A stretch of DNA of 64,000 bases from Platycnemis pennipes (GCA_933228895.1 OW121853.1:81700645-81764644), one strand, 5' to 3'. Counted from the stretch's first letter, positions 44,701 through 55,029 are shown. The notes: a model not told the origin generated them from the sequence alone. Program-made: numbers and translations.

Positions 44701-47395
44701 AGAAAAGGAGAATGGCACTCTTGTTCTTCAAGGGAGAAACAAATAGAATAACTATGATTTTGCAAAAAAATTAGAGCCTTCCCGTTCAGCCTAAACACAA
44801 TGAACGGAAACAGGAGGAGCCTACTGATCATTAATAATTTGTCTCCGACTGTTTAACACATTCAACCTGGAATATTTCTAGTGTGCAATCATGAAAAACG
44901 GAAAGGTTTTTCCTCCACATTAATTTGCCCAGTTAATTAAATGTAATTATAAAATTAGTTAAAAATTTTTTTGAATAACAAAACTCAAAAATTTATTAAA
45001 GACATGAGTTCGCGTCTTTCAGAGAAGTCTTCAGAGAGGTCTTCAGTGAGGCCATCATAGAGGTCATCAACAGACGCGAATGCGCGTCCTTCGGTGTCTT
45101 GGCAACGCACCTCGGATGCGCATTCGCGTCCATTGGGTTGAACGTGTTAATGGAATTGTTATTTAGGAGAAAAGAAAATGAGAGGGCCATTCAACTGACA
45201 CATTGGAAATTATTCAAGATTGCTGAACTTGCAGTTGGAGATAATTGACATGTGTAACATTTTAATTTCACCTTGGACTAGAACATTGATTCATGAATAT
45301 AAGTTCATTTCTAATTCCAAAATAAATAAATTAATATCAAAACATACCTTATTAGGGAGGCTATTGTCATATGAAGAGCCTTAAGGAAATTAAATGGAAA
45401 ATAACAGTAAAAAGTGTAAACTAGTCACTATCTGATTTTTCCAACCATCTATCCAAGGATTTGGATTGGTTCAATAATATTAAGTGCTAGCAATCAGTAG
45501 AAAAATATGTTAATGGATATAAATGGAGGACAGACCTAAGGATACAGTATTTGATCAGTAAACAGTATTGCATACCTGATAATTAACTATTCGTATGGAA
45601 CGTTCGACTGTCATATCCAATCGCATGGTTTCACTTAAGGCAAGAGACAAAATTCCACCTGATGCACATAGTACTCCAACTGGTAAACCTAAATTACTTG
45701 CTGGTAGGGCACTGGGCACTGTTGATCCCACCCATCCCTGCTCATCATGTTCCTGCCAATTTTCCTAGAAAGATAAATAATGATGATGAGTTCAAATCAG
45801 GGCTGGATAAATAACCACGGGAAAATATCCATATGCTAAGGGCATGAAGGTAATAGGATGCCATATATTTTTAAATATTTCAACAATAAATTAAGTGGAT
45901 GCAAATAACAATAATATTTTCCATACATGATGCATTTTGTTCTATTTCACTTAGGTATTACATTTTATTTGTGGTTTAATAATGGTTATATTATGAAGTA
46001 TGTACATGTATATGGGGACACCAATATCTCATAAGTGTTATGGCCTCTGAGGAACGTAACCCTCCAACTGAATATCCCACAATTTCCATGGATTAGGCAA
46101 CCATCCATTCTCTGTGGATCCCACTATTTCTGCGGGCTCATGGTTTTCCGTACATCTTGCCCTGCATATCCCATGATTTCCCTATCTGATCCTTCTATCT
46201 GCATTGCTATATAGTGACATAGTTCTACATTTGCAGCTATAGATGGCATCTATGTTCTCCTTTTGAAGGATGACTGCATATGTTCTTCCTTCTTTTCTTC
46301 CCACTTCCTTATTATGAAAAAATTCATTAATTTTACCAGATTGTCGAAAAAAATTACCCAATTGGGGGAATAATCGGGCCCTGGTTCAAATCTTTAGTTA
46401 CCTAAGGTAGGTATTGCTTATACCATATTTGAACACCACCCAACAGCTCCTACAGGTGAGGAGTCAGCATTATCACCTTGTGGTGGAAATGTAAGGTGGA
46501 AGATGAAAAAGTACACAATGAGTAAAGGTGATAATGCTGAATTAATCCATCATGGTATTTATTTCATCCAGGGTTAAGTGGGAATTAGTTATTACACTAA
46601 ATATTCTAATCAAGCATGCCCTAATTATTTCTGATGTTCCTATGGTTATACAAAAGAAATATGCTAGAAACTAGCATCAGAAATTTAGTTGAAAAATCAA
46701 TATAATGGCTTTTTGAGCCCATATTCAGTTAGTTTATGATGTAAAAGTGAGCTTGTATAGAAACACACTACTAAATATAAAATAATCAATGTCATAGCCA
46801 GCAGTTAAAAGAAGCAACTGCTCTTTGGCACTAGCCATTGAGTGAGATTTTGCTCCTTTCATGTATCTGGGCTTCACTTTCATGGTATCATTAACTGATG
46901 GCTTTAGATTCTAAAATTATGGATAATACAAAATATTTAAAAGCAGCCATTACTACCGGATAGCCAATTGTTTCCTCTGAAGAATAATATGGCAATTGCT
47001 GTAATTTGTGGGAGCTTTGACTTCTGGGTTTTCGCCAAAGAGGTATATTTCCTGTGAGGACTGATGTTGAAGATGCACTTGGATGGGCTATTATACCATT
47101 CCATTGCTCAATCGGAGGATCGTCATAATATTTAGCAAATTCTCCTCGTCTCTAAAATTGATAAAAATAAAGTAAATGCGGTGAATATTTATTTTATCCA
47201 TGGAAGGTAGGATATACTAAAAGCTACAGCAGCAATCATTAGAAATAATTAAAGCGAACATTTACAGACCTTGAAATTCTTATCAGGAGGTGGCAGTGTA
47301 TGGTAGGAGTTCGTGGTAAATAAACTTCTTGGTCGTACAGGCATATTAAACTGCACTTTGGCTTTCTTTTTACTGTTCGTAGTTGAATCAATCAT
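35746..47395 (-). CDS. Six-exon gene, conserved-looking protein of unknown function (382 aa)
   Basis: Exons on the minus strand: 47395-47270, 47151-46957, 45764-45576, 43232-43108, 38294-38007 and 35971-35746. Every intron is GT-AG and the phases fit (0, 0, 0, 2, 2), giving one frame from ATG at 47395 to TAA at 35746. The N-terminal ~110 residues are basic and Pro/Ser-rich (KVQFNMPVRPRSLF). The rest is a compact, Gly-rich beta-type region with QGWVGSTVPSALPASN, LAISGSGSASALRHPKGCMY, WYKGVSFTCERCALVYLVDS, AGTRTTTDTFSNLS and RVARNSNKYQLKASEAS, ending HLFVRRGERRMHFDGSTF and IVRNAGHSAGFD. No signal peptide or membrane segment is visible. I do not recognise the family; a distant link to FAM194/ERICH6-like proteins is only a guess. 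It is divergent with the 48291 gene. Confidence 0.85.
36031..37565. repeat. Duplicated and inverted blocks in the last intron
   Basis: Block 36031-36107 (GGTATTTAACAGCTTCATTG...) recurs in the same direction at 37370-37449. Directly after that second copy, 37457-37560 is an inverted copy of 36476-36575 (AACTGG / AAAGTAACCCTTGAGGGAGG words). The copies are very similar. The rearranged 37370-37565 segment therefore joins two pieces taken from the 36.0-36.6 kb region. Confidence 0.75.
38920..39898. mobile_element. TIR element of 979 bp with GGATGC repeats
   Basis: The ends CCCAGCCGGCAC (38920) and GTGCTGGCTGGG (ending 39898) are inverted and flanked by TA on both sides (38918-38919 and 39899-39900). 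Just inside the left end GGATGC occurs repeatedly (38957 to about 39085), and just inside the right end its complement GCATCC recurs (39826-39860). There is no transposase. It lies in the intron between exons 4 and 5 of the minus-strand gene and is non-autonomous. The superfamily is unknown to me; TA duplication allows a Tc/mariner-like source. Confidence 0.8.
40187..40232. repeat. Near-perfect 22-bp inverted repeat
   Basis: AATTAAGCTTATTACATAATGT (40187-40208; shown as arms of 22) pairs with 40211-40232 with a single mismatch and a two-base loop. It lies 30-40 bp upstream of the LINE sequence that begins near 40270. Confidence 0.8.
40273..42272 (+). pseudogene. LINE reverse transcriptase, broken
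   Basis: Pieces in order: IIDQAITNFTPIHCFKTSNY (40400), LKHLDVFNSCGPDNLPAIVL (40880), FVLPVLKNGNKLNVQNYRPI (41030), ITDEQHGFRKGKSTTTNLLY (41160), NLDFSKVFDRVNHTLLLSKF (41276; RT motif with catalytic Asp), ISRVPQGSHFGPILFLLFIN (41450) and HLLYADDPIDAS (41540; YADD box). After a frameshift come NLLPLNKDKCEVMSFFKEK and the C-terminal half to 42003. At least four stops or frameshifts make it inactive. It resembles CR1/Jockey-group reverse transcriptases. Confidence 0.87.
42036..42577 (+). repeat. Tandem duplication of the LINE 3' end (2 x 271 bp)
   Basis: 42036-42306 and 42307-42577 are nearly identical, both starting GTTCCTGGTAATTATGAC and ending TTCTTACAAAT. Differences are few (TTTATTG/TTTCTTG, TATACAC/CTGCAC, CATACCA/CATACTA). 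The unit spans the end of the ORF (through YILLFRDYM-stop) and the start of the 3' UTR. Confidence 0.93.
43585..43900 (+). pseudogene. RTE-like LINE, C-terminal fragment
   Basis: The frame reads KWIDRVSNEEVLRRVGEKKS, LLTALKRRRDN, IGHILRHDGLIKTIVMAKVN, GKIGKGRSRMRYMEQVVKD and ends in a GATGATGA tail. This is the distal part of RTE-like reverse transcriptase ORFs common in arthropods. It sits in the intron between exons 3 and 4 of the minus-strand gene. Confidence 0.8.
44857..45146. mobile_element. piggyBac-type MITE, 290 bp
   Basis: TTAA flanks both sides (44853-44856 and 45147-45150). The ends CACATTCAACC and GGTTGAACGTG are inverted. An internal palindrome GACGCGAATGCGC...GCGCATTCGCGTC (about 45073-45131) and repeated AGAGAAGTCTTC/AGAGAGGTCTTC words precede the right end. 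There is no ORF. It lies in the intron between exons 3 and 4 of the minus-strand gene. Confidence 0.85.
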
Positions 47396-48290
47396 GTCAT
47401 ATGGCTGCTTTTCACACTCTTAAGAGCCTACAATCCCTACAATGTACACAGTGACATGATGACCATAGATACGATTGTTTCACGTATACAGGAATATATC
47501 GATTATTTATTAAAATAGCATCTCAAAAGAGTATTTATTGTTTGGCATTCATTTCGAACTGTTATTTAAAAATTGAATCAAAGCGCCAAATCTCTTCTAA
47601 TCGTGCGATATATTCAAATTTATAGTGTCATGCTTAAATGTAATGAAAACTAATAAGTTAAAAAGAGAACTTTATTAAAAATGTAAAATCATCATATTAT
47701 TCCCATAAAAATATAATTCAATGAAAATAGTCTAATTTTAATTAAAATATTTCCGACCACCAACTTGCGATATATCTAAGTGTTCGATAGATATGGAGGA
47801 CTGCGGCGTTTTCCAAATGTTGTATTGTTTATGGTGTCGGGAAGAATCGTAATCGTGTTGTTTTGTCAAAAACGTTGACAACCGAGTGCTATTCTCGCTG
47901 TGATCGTTATATTTTACTGATTCGGTAAGTTGGTTCCTTAACTTCCTCACGGGTAGAACTAACGTTTGGCTTAAGTCATAGTATGTGTGCTCCCCATCGT
48001 CTTGTTTAGAGTAACTACCGGCATTCTCATGAGACGTAAATTGTGATATGAAATATTGATGTGGCAATCATCGGATTTTCTGGCATTGTGAACTTAAATT
48101 ATATTCTGCTCGTAGAAAACGCTCTATATTCACTAGCGTTGATTGCTAACCTTTTGTTCCGTCGTCATTCTGGTACTCATATAAAGGGAAGTGGTTGAAT
48201 ATATTTCGAGTAAGATGTATGCATATATGTGCTATTTTTAATATCACTCTTATTGATTGATTTGACAGGTTTTGAGTTCGGAAAAGTTTT
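47396..48290. promoter_or_regulatory. Shared 5' region of a divergent gene pair
   Basis: The ATG of the minus gene (47395) and the ATG of the plus gene (48291) are 895 bp apart, with a 5' UTR acceptor for the plus gene at 48268. A bidirectional promoter is an inference from the layout. No TATA box stood out. The spacer also contains an uninterrupted minus-strand frame (47738-48067, listed separately). Confidence 0.45.
47738..48067 (-). CDS. Possible small ORF without a normal start (109 codons)
   Basis: The open frame has coding-like composition (SHENAGSYSKQDDGEHTYYD, LSQTLVLPVRKLRNQLTES, QYNIWKTPQSSISIEHLDIS) and ends at a TAA at 47738. It opens with TTG rather than ATG and is preceded by an in-frame TGA, and no acceptor fits. 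It could be a frameshifted gene remnant or the 5' UTR of a neighbour. No family recognised. Confidence 0.25.
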   Translation of the reverse strand: MPHQYFISQFTSHENAGSYSKQDDGEHTYYDLSQTLVLPVRKLRNQLTESVKYNDHSENSTRLSTFLTKQHDYDSSRHHKQYNIWKTPQSSISIEHLDISQVGGRKYFN

Positions 48291-48504
48291 ATGCCTGTAC
48301 ATCCTCCTGGAGGACCTCCTCAACCAGGAGGTCCTCCTGTGCCGTTCGGTCTACCGCCACCACATGTACCGCCCCATGGTGCCCCTCACGGAATGGGAGG
48401 CTATGGGATGCCTCCAGTACCTCCTGGAGATATTAGGCTTCCACCTCCTATGGTAGCTCCTTTCAACATTCCACCACCAACATATGGCTACGGATCACAT
48501 CCAG
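48291..48504 (+). CDS. First coding exon of a proline/glycine-rich protein
   Basis: ATG at 48291 follows a 5' UTR acceptor TTTGACAG (48268). The exon reads MPVHPPGGPPQPGGPPVPFG, then HVPPHGAPHGMGGYGMPPVP and PPPMVAPFNIPPPTYGYGSH, and ends CCAG|GTAAAA (donor at 48505, phase 1). Such Pro/Gly/Met-rich leaders are typical of RNA-processing and WW-domain proteins (PRPF40- or TCERG1-like), but no diagnostic domain is in this exon. No later exon was found between 48505 and the end of the window; a shadow frame overlaps it. Confidence 0.7.
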
Positions 48505-49464
48505 GTAAAACATTTTTTTATCATAATTAAACGTCTTCATTCGAAGATTCTGTCTGAAAAGTCTAGCAGTTCATTCTACGGACGAAGCTCTAAATGGGTA
48601 TGCTTCAATAACGGTTCATTACAATACTTGTAATCTTCTATTTGTTTAAGTTTTAAGTCCTTGGGAGTACTGTGTCCTTTGTGATGAATATGAACCTTGG
48701 CTTTGATTGTATGAAGGTTCTTCGTTAATAGTTGTGTGTTTTGTTAACTGGATGCCGCATTGCAACTTGCTTTCTTGTAACAGTATTCTCATCACTAAAA
48801 TAAAAATATCCAAGAAGTTATAAACATAATATAAATTTAAATATAAGTAATAATATAAATTTAAATAAGTGGTCCCTCTACAAATTTGTGTAGCTAATAA
48901 AAAAAAATTTCCTATGAAATTTTTGCAATCGATAGTATCCTGTAATGATGTAATAGATGAGTATTTTGAAAGGAATTTTATTTTATGATTCGACACCATC
49001 CAACTCCATTGAGTGAATGATAAATGGATAAGTGATCCTAAAGTGCTCCTTATGAACCATTTCGTTAATCAATAATACTTTTAAAATTAGCTTTGAATTA
49101 TTCTTTATGCCTTCAAAATGATTCTTGTAGCTCTATTAAAAATGTTGTAAATATTATCCTTGTGGAAGTGGTTTGATAAGACTACCAATTATTGTCATTA
49201 CTTGAGTTTATTCCTTCCTAAGTTTCAGTAATTCACAAGACTGTTGCAGCTCATGGGCTATTTTATTTGACATTCATAAAATGATTAATTGACCACTTTT
49301 GTACCTTTTTATAATCCAGATTGTTTCTTATGCAAAATTAAGGGCTGGTTAGGGGTTGTTGTATCATTATTTATTATTTTGATACGTAGTGTATATGCCA
49401 GATCATGCTAATACGCTTGAGATTTGTGGCAGTGCTAGTAGAAGCTACTAAGAGTAGTACTTAC
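48505..49464. other. Intron or intergenic DNA, no further exon found
   Basis: AT-rich with no domain-bearing frame. It is probably the first intron of the 48291 gene. Confidence 0.4.
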
Positions 49465-49680
49465 AGTGGAACCGCGGAAGTACGAGTATGGCCTATTGCG
49501 AGACCCCCGCCATTACGAGAGATTGCAGGGGCACTGTCAATTGACCCTATGATTGCCATGTAAAAAGATACGGTTTTTACAAGACACTTGGTGTTGGCCC
49601 CCGTCATTGCGAGAGTTTCCATCACCAGCAAACAAACACCAAAAGTGGTCAACATCTGCCCTAGCTTGCGATCTGTTAGC
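49465..49680. mobile_element. Tigger/pogo-type left end
   Basis: After TTA, the sequence CAGTGGAACCGCGGAAGTAC continues with TTGCGAGACCCCCG and ATTACGAGAG words, typical of a pogo/Tigger terminal region. No transposase follows; repeat copy 2 begins at 49683. Confidence 0.55.
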
Positions 49681-49682
49681 AA

Positions 49683-49863
49683 TGCAATTAATACGAAGGT
49701 TTACGTATCAACTGCACATAATAAATCACCATCCGATAAATTTATTGTTAATGTTGGTGGAAATACTGCAGTATTAGCAGTTACGAATACGTATTTGATC
49801 CGTTACGTTTCGACACATCGGTGTCATCATCAGGCTTGATGATGACACCAATGTGTCGAAATA
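49683..49863 (-). repeat. Dispersed repeat copy 2, with hammerhead palindrome
   Basis: 49683-49802 matches 5-125. It continues into a 25-bp inverted repeat (49808-49832 and 49837-49861, one mismatch, loop GGCT). The sequence before the palindrome on the minus strand is what I would expect next to a Penelope-like or retrozyme hammerhead. Confidence 0.65.
49807..49833 (-). ncRNA. Hammerhead ribozyme core on the minus strand
   Basis: The minus strand reads CTGATGA-TGACAC-CGAT-GTGTC-GAAACGT: both conserved boxes are intact around a stem II closed by GACAC/GTGTC. The adjoining + strand arm (49837-49861) carries a near-identical core in the other direction with CTGATGA changed to TTGATGA and GAAAC to GAAAT. 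Confidence 0.72.
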
Positions 49864-50332
49864 TGCCATACCAAGGAAATAAATCTGTGGATGGAAACAA
49901 AGTTAATATTTCATTTAAGAAATTCAACTTCCACCTAGTTGAGCCTCATTCATGGAACGTAATCATTCCAATCTATTTTGTACTGTTCATCTCTAGTCAA
50001 GATTTCATTGTTTTTTGTTTATTCTTTAAGTTTTCTGTGTCTGAAATGCATGTTATCACAGTCCAATTCCTTATAACCTACAAGGGAGGTTCCCAACTGT
50101 AACCTGTGGATCGCGATCAAACTTCGTAGGGTGGTAGAAAACAAAAATTCATTAGATACGTGTCTTCAGAAATGCATCCAATAGACCGTAGTTTTCGAGA
50201 TATTTGCATTAGAAAATCTTTAAAAGCACCTAAAAAGATGCATGATGCAACCTGCCATACACAGTATATGGCACTTTATATATGTTATAGTGTAAACTAC
50301 CAGAAGCCGAAAGAGGTTGTGGCTGGGTGGTA

Positions 50333-52060
50333 CAGTAGAACCTCTTTTCTACGAAACGACAGCAATTTACGAACTATTCCGCCGGTCCCGATCTTTGTAT
50401 ATTGGAAAACCATGTAAAATGACCTCTTATTTACGAAACCTCCATTTTACTGATTTACGAAGTGAGAGGGCGGTCCCTAGGAGTAATTGACCCCTGTTTT
50501 ACGAAGATTTTGAAATGATTTTTTTGCACTGAACTCAGTGCAATGGAATAACGATTATGTTTTACCGCGACAGGAGCAGCTGAATCCAAAGAAAAAAAAT
50601 GTTGAAAGACGCTAGTACGACGCCTGCTTCTCGAAAACAATGCCCTACTTCATAAAATAATCGGATTAAGGCTTGGTAATTTCTACTCCTTTTCTATCAT
50701 TTTGTGTATTGCGAATACCAAACTCGTCATCACGAAGGATCCATATTTTCTCTGGAATTATTTAAAATTAACTTTAAGATAGCCGTTGCAACGCCAATTC
50801 AGAACTTTGTTCAACCTTTCATTCGAAAATAGCATTCCCGTAGGAAGTTCTTTGCTGCAGCTGTCATGGAGCTTAGTTTCATTAAAAATACTAATTTTGT
50901 AATAATAAATTACTTATATTCAACTCGTGATGCAATTTGATTATTTAATTTTTCATTAGAAGTATTTTACGTCATTAGGTAAGAATTTGCAATCGCGACT
51001 TAACTATCGCAATCGCTTTCCGTAGCCGCAAGTAAATAGTTCTCTCTAATCACCGCTAGATGTCAGCACTGTAGAACTCATATTAAAAAAGAGGGAATTT
51101 CAAATTAACTGAGTGAATTTCTAAAATTGACTTTCATCAGTTGCGAAATATTATTAAATGTATTTCAAACGATACGCTTTCTTCAAAAAAGGCATTTCCT
51201 GGTCTTTTTACTGAAATATACTGGGTCAGTTGTAACGTTGTTTTCGAATTTCCTAGTTAAAATGGATAATTGACCTTCCCAAGTTAAAATGGCTTCTTTA
51301 AACACAAATCGACCAGCAGTAAATATACCCCTTTCGTTAATTAATGCATAACTGCATATGCTTAAAATACTCTGTGGGATGAGTTAATTCTCTTATTCCC
51401 CTTATTTTGAGATCTACCAACCGAACAGCTACAGGAACTTAATACAGTTGCAGCAGCCAAGTTCATACCATTATAAATTTGTAGAAAAATATTTACAGGT
51501 TTTTTTTTAATTTCATGGCTGTGAGTTTCATTCACTTTGACTAAAGTGAGTCTCCTAGCCTTAGGAATAACGCCTATGCTATACAGTGTATCAATACAAT
51601 TGAGGTCTAATTTTTAAATCCTTTCAATTTCTTGCAGATGCACTGCACACAGAATTTTACGTATATCTGTTGTTTTTTCCCTGAATGAGCAGATGACTAT
51701 TATTGGTTATAGTAATTCGTTTGATTTCAACCCTAACATAACTATTTGACAAGTTTAGTACAGCATAGTGTTTAATTCCATTGAAAGTATACTCGCATTC
51801 TTGTCAGCAGAGTTTTAGTGGACGTACAATTGTCGCAGATCAAGCCTCTTATGTGCATGATGTGCCTCCATGGACATTGCTCCATGCTGTGCGAGGTGTT
51901 GCCAAGGCATGGTGTCACCGCAAAAACTAATTCCTACTGTTGGAGATCAGCTGGTTTTTGTGACACATCAGTTCCTGAGATATAGGAGTTAGTGATTCCT
52001 CTGATTTACAAAGCTCAAATTTTTGGGTCCCTTCAACTTCGTAAAATAGAGGTTCTACTG
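50333..52060. mobile_element. pogo/Tigger-like non-autonomous element (1.7 kb)
   Basis: The left end CAGTAGAACCTCTTTTCTAC (50333) and the right end AATAGAGGTTCTACTG (ending 52060) are inverted, with TA at 50331-50332 and 52061-52062. Further in, TTTACGAA words repeat. No transposase domain was found in any frame. It is inserted just inside the left arm of the 9.4-kb composite. Confidence 0.85.
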
Positions 52061-52062
52061 TA

Positions 52063-53297
52063 ATGTCTTCAGATACTTCTAATTTTCCTCCGGTTCGAGG
52101 CTCCCGAAAGGCAAATTTTTTCTCCTCCATAAGTAGCTTTTTTTTCATTGCAGTAAAATCGTGCAATAAAAATTTGAGTTACGTCACATAAATTTTTATA
52201 AAGGAGAACGTTACATAAATGTTTATAAAGGAGTACGTATTTCGTTTTGTATGTATAAATGTTGTAGCATCTCGCAGTGGGGCTTTTTGAGACTTAGGCT
52301 TGAGCCATAAGTGCTAGGAGAAAAGAGAGGATGCATATGTTCACTCACGCTGAGCACAGTTAGAACAACTCTAGGTTTATTGCGGCGAAGGTTTCCACGG
52401 CTTTCTAGGGTGTCCATTTGCCAGTGAAATTTTCCATTATACACACTGAAAAAAGATTGGGTGCAATAACTAAGAATCAGGCATGCCAACCAACTTTGTT
52501 GGATACTGGGGTGCTGTCCAATTAGTTGATTGAGGAAGCCATTTTAAAATGCTACAATTGACTTGGATGCACCAACCAACTTCCTCAGATCCACAGTTTG
52601 CGAGTAGTGGGCTCTCACATCCAACTCTTGTGGATTCAGCAAGTAATTGTTCTGTTGTCTTGTCTATTTATTCATTCCTTCTCTTGGATACCCATTATTG
52701 AATATAAGGTAGTTTTATTATCATACAGAAATTGCAAGTTAACCAAGTCATTATGTTCACATATCTTTATTAATGAAACACGGATGTATTCGTTTCTACT
52801 GAAGGACACACAGATTCATATATTATCCGGTAGTATGCTAACAAACTGCAAGCCTGAAGGCCACACACGAATTATTGTTCAGCATTCTCACAAGGATGAC
52901 CGGCTGGAAAGTTTGTAAGTTATCACTACAGATCGTCTTCCCAACTGACAATGATTAATTTATAAACACAATATATTCAACTCGTCACAATCAAAACACG
53001 CATTATCTTTTCCATGGCAAATTATTCTTTCATAATCACCATTGTTTTTGATTCCTCGCTGCTAATACACTGCCACCGTACGTATTATATTCTCCATTAA
53101 TATATTTGATTCCTTCTAAAGCAATCAACTACAATATTTAAAAAAAACCTTCATCATCGCAGTTGTTGAAATTTAAATAACTTTTTATACTTTTATCTTT
53201 AGTGCTATTTCTGCTGCCATATCCTTAAACTTCTCTAAAACTGTTTTCAATGTTACGTAATAAACATTACAATAATTGTTTAAACCGTAAACAATTA
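52063..53297. other. No gene recognised
   Basis: Frames at 51927-52166 (-) and 52598-52918 (+) are open but show no domain and no splice context. The minus frame could continue across the pogo-like insertion (KKFAFREPRTGGKLEVSED, then across TA), which hints at an old interrupted ORF. Confidence 0.35.
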
Positions 53298-53375
53298 TCA
53301 TTTACGGTGTGTGGATGAAAGCAAAATATTGCACACGGGAAACTCCTTTCTCTCAAGTACACCCGTCCACAAAAA

Positions 53376-53475
53376 AAAGTTACCACCTCGGAGGCCGAAT
53401 TTTTCTAAGTCCTGAGTTGAAGGAGATTTGACAACACTGTCCCTTGGCGCAGAGTTTAAATGCCCAGAGCTCTCG
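53376..53475 (-). repeat. Inverted copy of the 58125-58225 block
   Basis: 53376-53470 on the minus strand and 58125-58225 on the plus strand share GTTGTCAAATCTCCTTCAAC, then TTGGCCTCCGAGGTGGTAAC-type sequence and GTGGACGGGTGTAC. Both encode VVKSPSTxDLEKFGLRGGNF in one frame. Whether this is coding or just a repeat is unclear. Confidence 0.75.
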
Positions 53476-53941
53476 CTGCTCTCGCCATTTATTGGGGGTA
53501 CCCTTCCCTCGAGAACAATTCCCTTTTCGCCCTTTCTCAATTGAACAGCAGACCGCCTTGACCCACGACCACGATATTTGCTAGAAGACGAGTCGCCCGA
53601 GACATATAGGTACCCGTGGCCACAGAACGGGAGAAGGGGCACGAGATGAGTTCCAATCACTTTTCACCACATTTATAGTAGAAACATGATAGAAAATGAC
53701 ACTCGCTTTATAAGCTCTTTCGGAAATACCTATCATTTATTCCGAGACCACTTTGGAGTCCTATGACAACTGGACGATTTTCCGAGGTTAATGATTAACG
53801 TGCTAAATGGTCGTCGCGCTTCCACGGGTATTATAAGACCGTAAAATATGCAATGTTCTGGTTGAAATTTTATGTCCTCTAAACTTAACACTTCAAAATG
53901 CCTACATTTATTGATCACTAAGTCGCCAATTAACTCAGATT

Positions 53942-54280
53942 TATGGGGATTGGGTTGGTGTGGTGGCTAGAGTACTGGCCTCCCATCCCGAGGGCCCGGG
54001 TTCGATTCCCGGCAGTGGCGAATTTTTCAGTGGAAAACCGGTCCCCACTTGAGTGCCTGGTGGAGGGCATTTCAAGTACAGTACTCCGTCCGTCGGATGG
54101 GACGTTAAGCCGTGGTCCCCTTGGCGCTTTTCGTTAAGAGTAGGCTAATGCCGACGCTGGGTTTCTCTCCACCCTTCCTCCGTTCCCTAAAAACTCCTAC
54201 CATTACACAATTACCCACCTATCCTATATGGCACAAATGACCTCAGCTGTCGGTCGCCTCCCCTAAATAACCAACCAACC
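53942..54280 (+). mobile_element. tRNA-derived SINE with perfect 10-bp target duplication
   Basis: A tRNA-like head contains an A box TGGCTAGAGTACTGG (53964-53978) and a B box GGTTCGATTCCCGGC (about 53999-54013). A central domain with GGATGGGACGTTAAGCCG follows, and it ends in (AACC)n. The same AACTCAGATT occurs at 53932-53941 and 54281-54290. The GGGACGTTAAGCCGTGGTCCCC core is a motif seen in several animal SINE families. It is a full-length, well-preserved copy. Confidence 0.9.
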
Positions 54281-54290
54281 AACTCAGATT

Positions 54291-55029
54291 CATCCAACGT
54301 TCATGTCGCAGAGCGTAGGTGTGAAGGAAGTCTTAGGAAGGTATAAACAGAAAGCCTTAGTTTTATTATTCCGTAGTTTATTTCAATTGATCACTGCTTC
54401 AACTGCTCATTACGTCTAAATGAAATTTGATCAGCTGCTAATGTGATGTTCAGTATTTTTGTAACGCTTGAACTCTTGGAATTTTATTCAAAAGCCATTA
54501 ATTTATGATAATCAATAGTTATCGGCTTATGTGGGCCGAGCTTCTTACAAAGGAGAAGTCTCGTAAGTTTTTCCAGCCTCATTACATAATTCTCTCTAAA
54601 AGAGAGTTGCATAGAACGGCATAATCAGAGAAGCCTTTGAGCCCTTAGCCGATACCCTACTTTCGGAAATAATTCCGATACGTTCAGAAGTCGGTTGGTT
54701 TATTTTTTCACCCTCAGAAACATTCCCGACACGTTTTATGATACCGACAACCCCGAACAGTAAGCAGGTGGTGAAAATAGAATCAAGCCTGATCACAAAA
54801 AAAAACTCATCCAGGAAATGAACCACAGATCTGCAAATGTGCTGTTATGCACGCTATTCCAAGCAAGGTTTGAATTTGGGCAGCATTGGGCAGAATGAGG
54901 GGCTGAAGAGGGACAGTGTGTGGAACCAAAACTAATGATAATAATGATTCTCATCACTGCAATCACATCACGTGTTTTATTCCCTTGGAAAATATGAATT
55001 GATCCTCACCTAGAAATTCATTGCTCTCT
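54291..55029. other. No gene recognised
   Basis: Around 54715-54750 the sequence CATTCCCGACACGTTTTATGA is the complement of a 56030-56060 segment, one more inverted pair in this composite. Otherwise this is anonymous DNA. Confidence 0.4.

Noticed and set aside
49465..49863. Single element joining the pogo-type end and the hammerhead repeat
   Set aside because: The second half recurs alone at position 1, so these are two separate repeats placed side by side.
53964..54013. Possible tRNA gene (A and B boxes)
   Set aside because: It is the head of a SINE with a target duplication and (AACC)n tail, and the cloverleaf is not complete.
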